Below are positions 13,621-15,332 of a stretch of DNA of 15,332 nt, piece after piece (the first letter of the stretch is position 1; each line of letters begins with the position of its first letter). The position numbers were made by a program, and so were the translations under genes. The DNA is from Campylobacterales bacterium (GTDB taxonomy: Bacteria > Campylobacterota > Campylobacteria > Campylobacterales > JALSKU01): contig JALVWI010000059.1 in the NCBI GenBank assembly GCA_027038335.1, positions 1-15,332 of the forward strand, given 5' to 3'. The notes beneath the pieces are model-generated. The model was not told where the DNA came from, made no database searches, and worked only from the letters and a program-made list of their open reading frames with translations.

Positions 13621-14229
13621 TTGTCCAATAATTACAACAAAGGGTGGGTTAAAGCCACCCTTGTTCTTTTATTTACTCTTACTTTATATGCTAATAATGA
13701 TTTGATACAATGTAATGATGGACTTGTAAACAAAAGGGCAATAGGTGAGATAGTCAAAATAGGTACAGAAGTAAAAGAAAAATCGGGCATCTCACTCTAT
13801 TTATGTGTTAAAAAATCAATCGACAATCAAAAAATAAAACTTTTTGAAAAAAACCTTACTAAAAAATTAAATAAACCTTTTATATTATTAACAATGGCAG
13901 CTACTGAGCAAAAAGTTGATATAATGACATCACCGCAAACAACTAAACTTATTGATGTCAATTCGATACTTAGTCCTTTTAGCGGTACAATTATACCTAT
14001 ACTTACAGAAAAAAAAGGAAAAGATAAGTATTCGGCTGCAATGCTAAACGGATATGCTGATATAGCTGATAGAGTATCTAGCAAATTAGGTATAAAATTG
14101 AAATCTAGTATCGGAGATACAAATAGAATTCTTATAGATATATTAAGAATTATTATATATGGATCTTTTTTGTATTTTACTATTGTTTATATAAAAAGAA
14201 AATATTTTACAAAATATAAAAAACAATGA
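13621..14229 (+). CDS. Exported membrane-anchored protein, possibly TPM-domain
   Basis: This 202-residue protein, if started at TTG 13621, has a signal-peptide-like segment (about residues 9-24, WVKATLVLLFTLTLYA). A periplasmic alpha/beta domain follows, with EIVKIGTEVKEKSGISLYLCV and a strand LNKPFILLTMAATEQKVDIMTS, and a C-terminal membrane helix (about 169-191) ends in a lysine-rich tail. The order signal peptide, TPM-like domain and C-terminal anchor resembles TPM-domain (TLP18.3/Psb32) proteins, but this is a judgement by eye. The start is uncertain: TTG 13621 has only AGG six bases upstream and is two bases after the microprotein stop. An upstream ATG (13546) would erase the signal peptide and overlap the microprotein. 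A terminator hairpin overlaps codons 7-14. Confidence 0.6.
   Translation: MSNNYNKGWVKATLVLLFTLTLYANNDLIQCNDGLVNKRAIGEIVKIGTEVKEKSGISLYLCVKKSIDNQKIKLFEKNLTKKLNKPFILLTMAATEQKVDIMTSPQTTKLIDVNSILSPFSGTIIPILTEKKGKDKYSAAMLNGYADIADRVSSKLGIKLKSSIGDTNRILIDILRIIIYGSFLYFTIVYIKRKYFTKYKKQ
13637..13674 (+). terminator. Rho-independent terminator of the cco operon
   Basis: AAGGGTGG (13640-13647) pairs perfectly with CCACCCTT (13655-13662) around a 7-base loop GTTAAAG, and the outer AACA/TGTT can extend it past a bulged A. The tail is GTTCTTTTATTT. Such a GC-rich stem stands out in this AT-rich sequence. It lies 22 bases after the microprotein stop, inside the first codons proposed for the next gene. Confidence 0.75.
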
Positions 14230-14250
14230 TTTATCATTAAGGGGAGCAAA

Positions 14251-14736
14251 ATGAGCAAAAAACAAAAGAGTTTTTGGCCGTATGGTATAACTATAGCGAT
14301 ACTTGCTGTCGTCGTTATGGGTGCTATGACTATAAAGGTAGCTCTAAATCATCCTGTTCAAATGGATGAAGCATATATGAAAAAATATCAAAATGTTGAT
14401 AATCATATAAATGAGATAGAAAAATCACAAGAACTTTTTAATAAACAATATAATGTAAAAATAAATAATAATAAGTTTGCTCTAGGTAAAAATAATTTAA
14501 ATATAACTGTTACTGATAGATATACAAATAAAATAGCTGACAATTTAACTTTTCATGTAAAGATCACAAGACCGGATGATGATAGATATGATATAAAATT
14601 AACTGCAAAAGAGAAAGCTGATAACTATATATTTCCTACATTTGATATAAAAAAACCCGGTCGTTGGATAATACTAGTAGATGCCAGCAACGGTAAAGTA
14701 AGCGGTTTTTATAAAAAAGAGGTTGATACAAAGTAG
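14251..14736 (+). CDS. ccoH: FixH/CcoH-like cbb3 oxidase assembly protein
   Basis: This 161-residue protein has a single N-terminal membrane helix (about 11-33, GITIAILAVVVMGAMTIKVA) preceded by the FixH-typical FWPYG. The segment ALNHPVQMDEAYMKKYQ fits the family's VxxDYYxK-type region after the helix. A periplasmic beta-rich domain follows, with LNITVTDRYTNKIADNLTFHVKITRP and GRWIILVDAS. CcoH/FixH proteins are needed for cbb3 oxidase assembly and stability and work with the copper transporter CcoI. The gene starts 21 bases after the previous stop with GGGGAG upstream. The partner genes ccoG, ccoI and ccoS are not in this window. Confidence 0.75.
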   Translation: MSKKQKSFWPYGITIAILAVVVMGAMTIKVALNHPVQMDEAYMKKYQNVDNHINEIEKSQELFNKQYNVKINNNKFALGKNNLNITVTDRYTNKIADNLTFHVKITRPDDDRYDIKLTAKEKADNYIFPTFDIKKPGRWIILVDASNGKVSGFYKKEVDTK

Positions 14737-14785
14737 GGATTGAGATTTTAGAATTTATACTACGAGATTTGTTTTATCTTTGCTA
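14737..14785. repeat. Weak heptamer-like stretch E between convergent genes
   Basis: The gap can be read as GGATTGA, GATTTTA, GAATTTA, TACTACG, AGATTTG, echoing the 7-bp periodicity and the TTAG/GATTT words of arrays A-D, but it is degraded. No clear terminator stem is seen for either of the two converging genes. Confidence 0.3.
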
Positions 14786-15332
14786 TTATAGACCTCCCGC
14801 CCAATTCCAAAACGGAATGATTTCATATCTGATACCATCTTGTATAAAATCATCTTCATTTCCTAGACTAATTATATAGACATCTTTAACTCTCAATGTT
14901 TCAAAAGTTTTTTTTCTTTTACTTATTTTGTTTTTTAATAATGCAGGCGGTATAAAGGGTATAACGAGAATGGCACTATTTTCTTCAGGTATATAAAAAT
15001 CTATCTCATCAGCATAATAGACTTTTTTTCCTCTTTTATAAATTTCCAAAAAGATAATATTTTCCAATCTTCTTAAAAAATCTTTTTCATAATTTAAAGC
15101 ATTTTTTATTGCAAAATCTATCAAAAAAATCTTTTTTCTAGCTTTTGGATGGTTATATTTTTCTAAAAATATAGTGATTTGTCTTTCTTTTAGATCCTCA
15201 ACTAACTCATAAAATAAATCCTTTGAGATTTTAATATCATATTTAAGTTTATTAAATATTTGATAGAGAGATATACTTTGTGATTGGAATGAGGAGATAG
15301 TTTTTAAGATATCAAATTGCTTCTCGCTTCTA
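14786..15332 (-). CDS. DUF4143-type AAA+ ATPase, C-terminal part (5' end outside window)
   Basis: The minus-strand frame is open from the right edge to TAA at 14788-14786, giving 181 residues. The TTG at 15124 is internal. A helical wing-helix-like segment (SKDLFYELVEDLKERQITIFLEKYN) leads into ARKKIFLIDFAIKNAL and then LENIIFLEIYKRGKKVYYADEIDFYI. This matches the pattern of DUF4143 C-terminal domains (KxYFxDxGL, then ExxVxxEL...VYYW...EVDF), which follow an N-terminal AAA+ ATPase in widespread archaeal and bacterial proteins. Those proteins are of unsettled function and often stand alone or in accessory DNA. The ATPase part is beyond the window. It converges on the ccoH-like gene with 49 bases between stops. 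Confidence 0.7.
   Translation of the reverse strand, partial: RSEKQFDILKTISSFQSQSISLYQIFNKLKYDIKISKDLFYELVEDLKERQITIFLEKYNHPKARKKIFLIDFAIKNALNYEKDFLRRLENIIFLEIYKRGKKVYYADEIDFYIPEENSAILVIPFIPPALLKNKISKRKKTFETLRVKDVYIISLGNEDDFIQDGIRYEIIPFWNWAGGL

Overview
This is an AT-rich, gene-dense chromosomal segment from a member of the Campylobacterota (Epsilonproteobacteria), probably free-living or environmental. The evidence is a cbb3 oxidase operon with ccoN-ccoO-ccoQ-ccoP followed by a DUF4006 gene, a histidine kinase with the HQWRQPL-type H-box common in this phylum, and a gene order (purA, FliJ-like, MotE-like, DUF507, carA, membrane protein, kinase, response regulator, ccoNOQP, small membrane proteins) that matches my recollection of the Campylobacter jejuni region from purA (Cj1498c) to about Cj1483c. 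I could not run a search to confirm that synteny. The species cannot be named from the sequence alone.

Layout. Positions 1-1924 hold the 3' end of a transketolase gene and a class V aminotransferase. Positions 1999-5322 are a tightly overlapping cluster: HisZ-like protein, PurA, FliJ-like coiled-coil protein, MotE-like exported protein and a small MoaD/ThiS-fold protein. Then come a DUF507 gene (5400-5951) and carA (6032-7159). A TauE/SafE (DsbD_2-like) membrane protein, a soluble PAS histidine kinase and its OmpR-type response regulator lie at 7225-9902, directly upstream of the cbb3 oxidase operon. That operon runs ccoN, ccoO, ccoQ, ccoP, DUF4006 and a 33-residue single-span microprotein (13517-13618), and ends at a GC-rich terminator hairpin. 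A TPM-like membrane-anchored exported protein and a FixH/CcoH-like oxidase assembly factor follow. On the minus strand, the C-terminal part of a DUF4143-type AAA+ ATPase runs off the right edge. Every base except short intergenic gaps is coding, and no gap exceeds 140 bases.

How the genes work together. The right half is a respiratory module: a predicted redox or oxygen-sensing two-component system, the microaerobic terminal oxidase, and accessory membrane proteins for copper handling and assembly. The left half is housekeeping: pentose phosphate, purine, histidine and carbamoyl-phosphate (arginine/pyrimidine) metabolism, plus two flagellar-type accessory proteins.

The most unusual non-coding signals are: (1) a set of intergenic arrays of degenerate 7-bp tandem units, mostly built on TTAGnnn or its complement and arranged as imperfect dyads; (2) two compact 3-nt-loop hairpins that bury the Shine-Dalgarno sequences of carA and the histidine kinase, each just after such an array; (3) a 9-bp direct repeat with exact 11-bp periodicity upstream of ccoN, a good candidate binding site for the adjacent response regulator; (4) a strong terminator hairpin lying inside the signal-peptide codons of the next gene; and (5) the 33-aa microprotein at the end of the cco operon. 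I do not see a clearly new defence, mobile or biosynthetic system.
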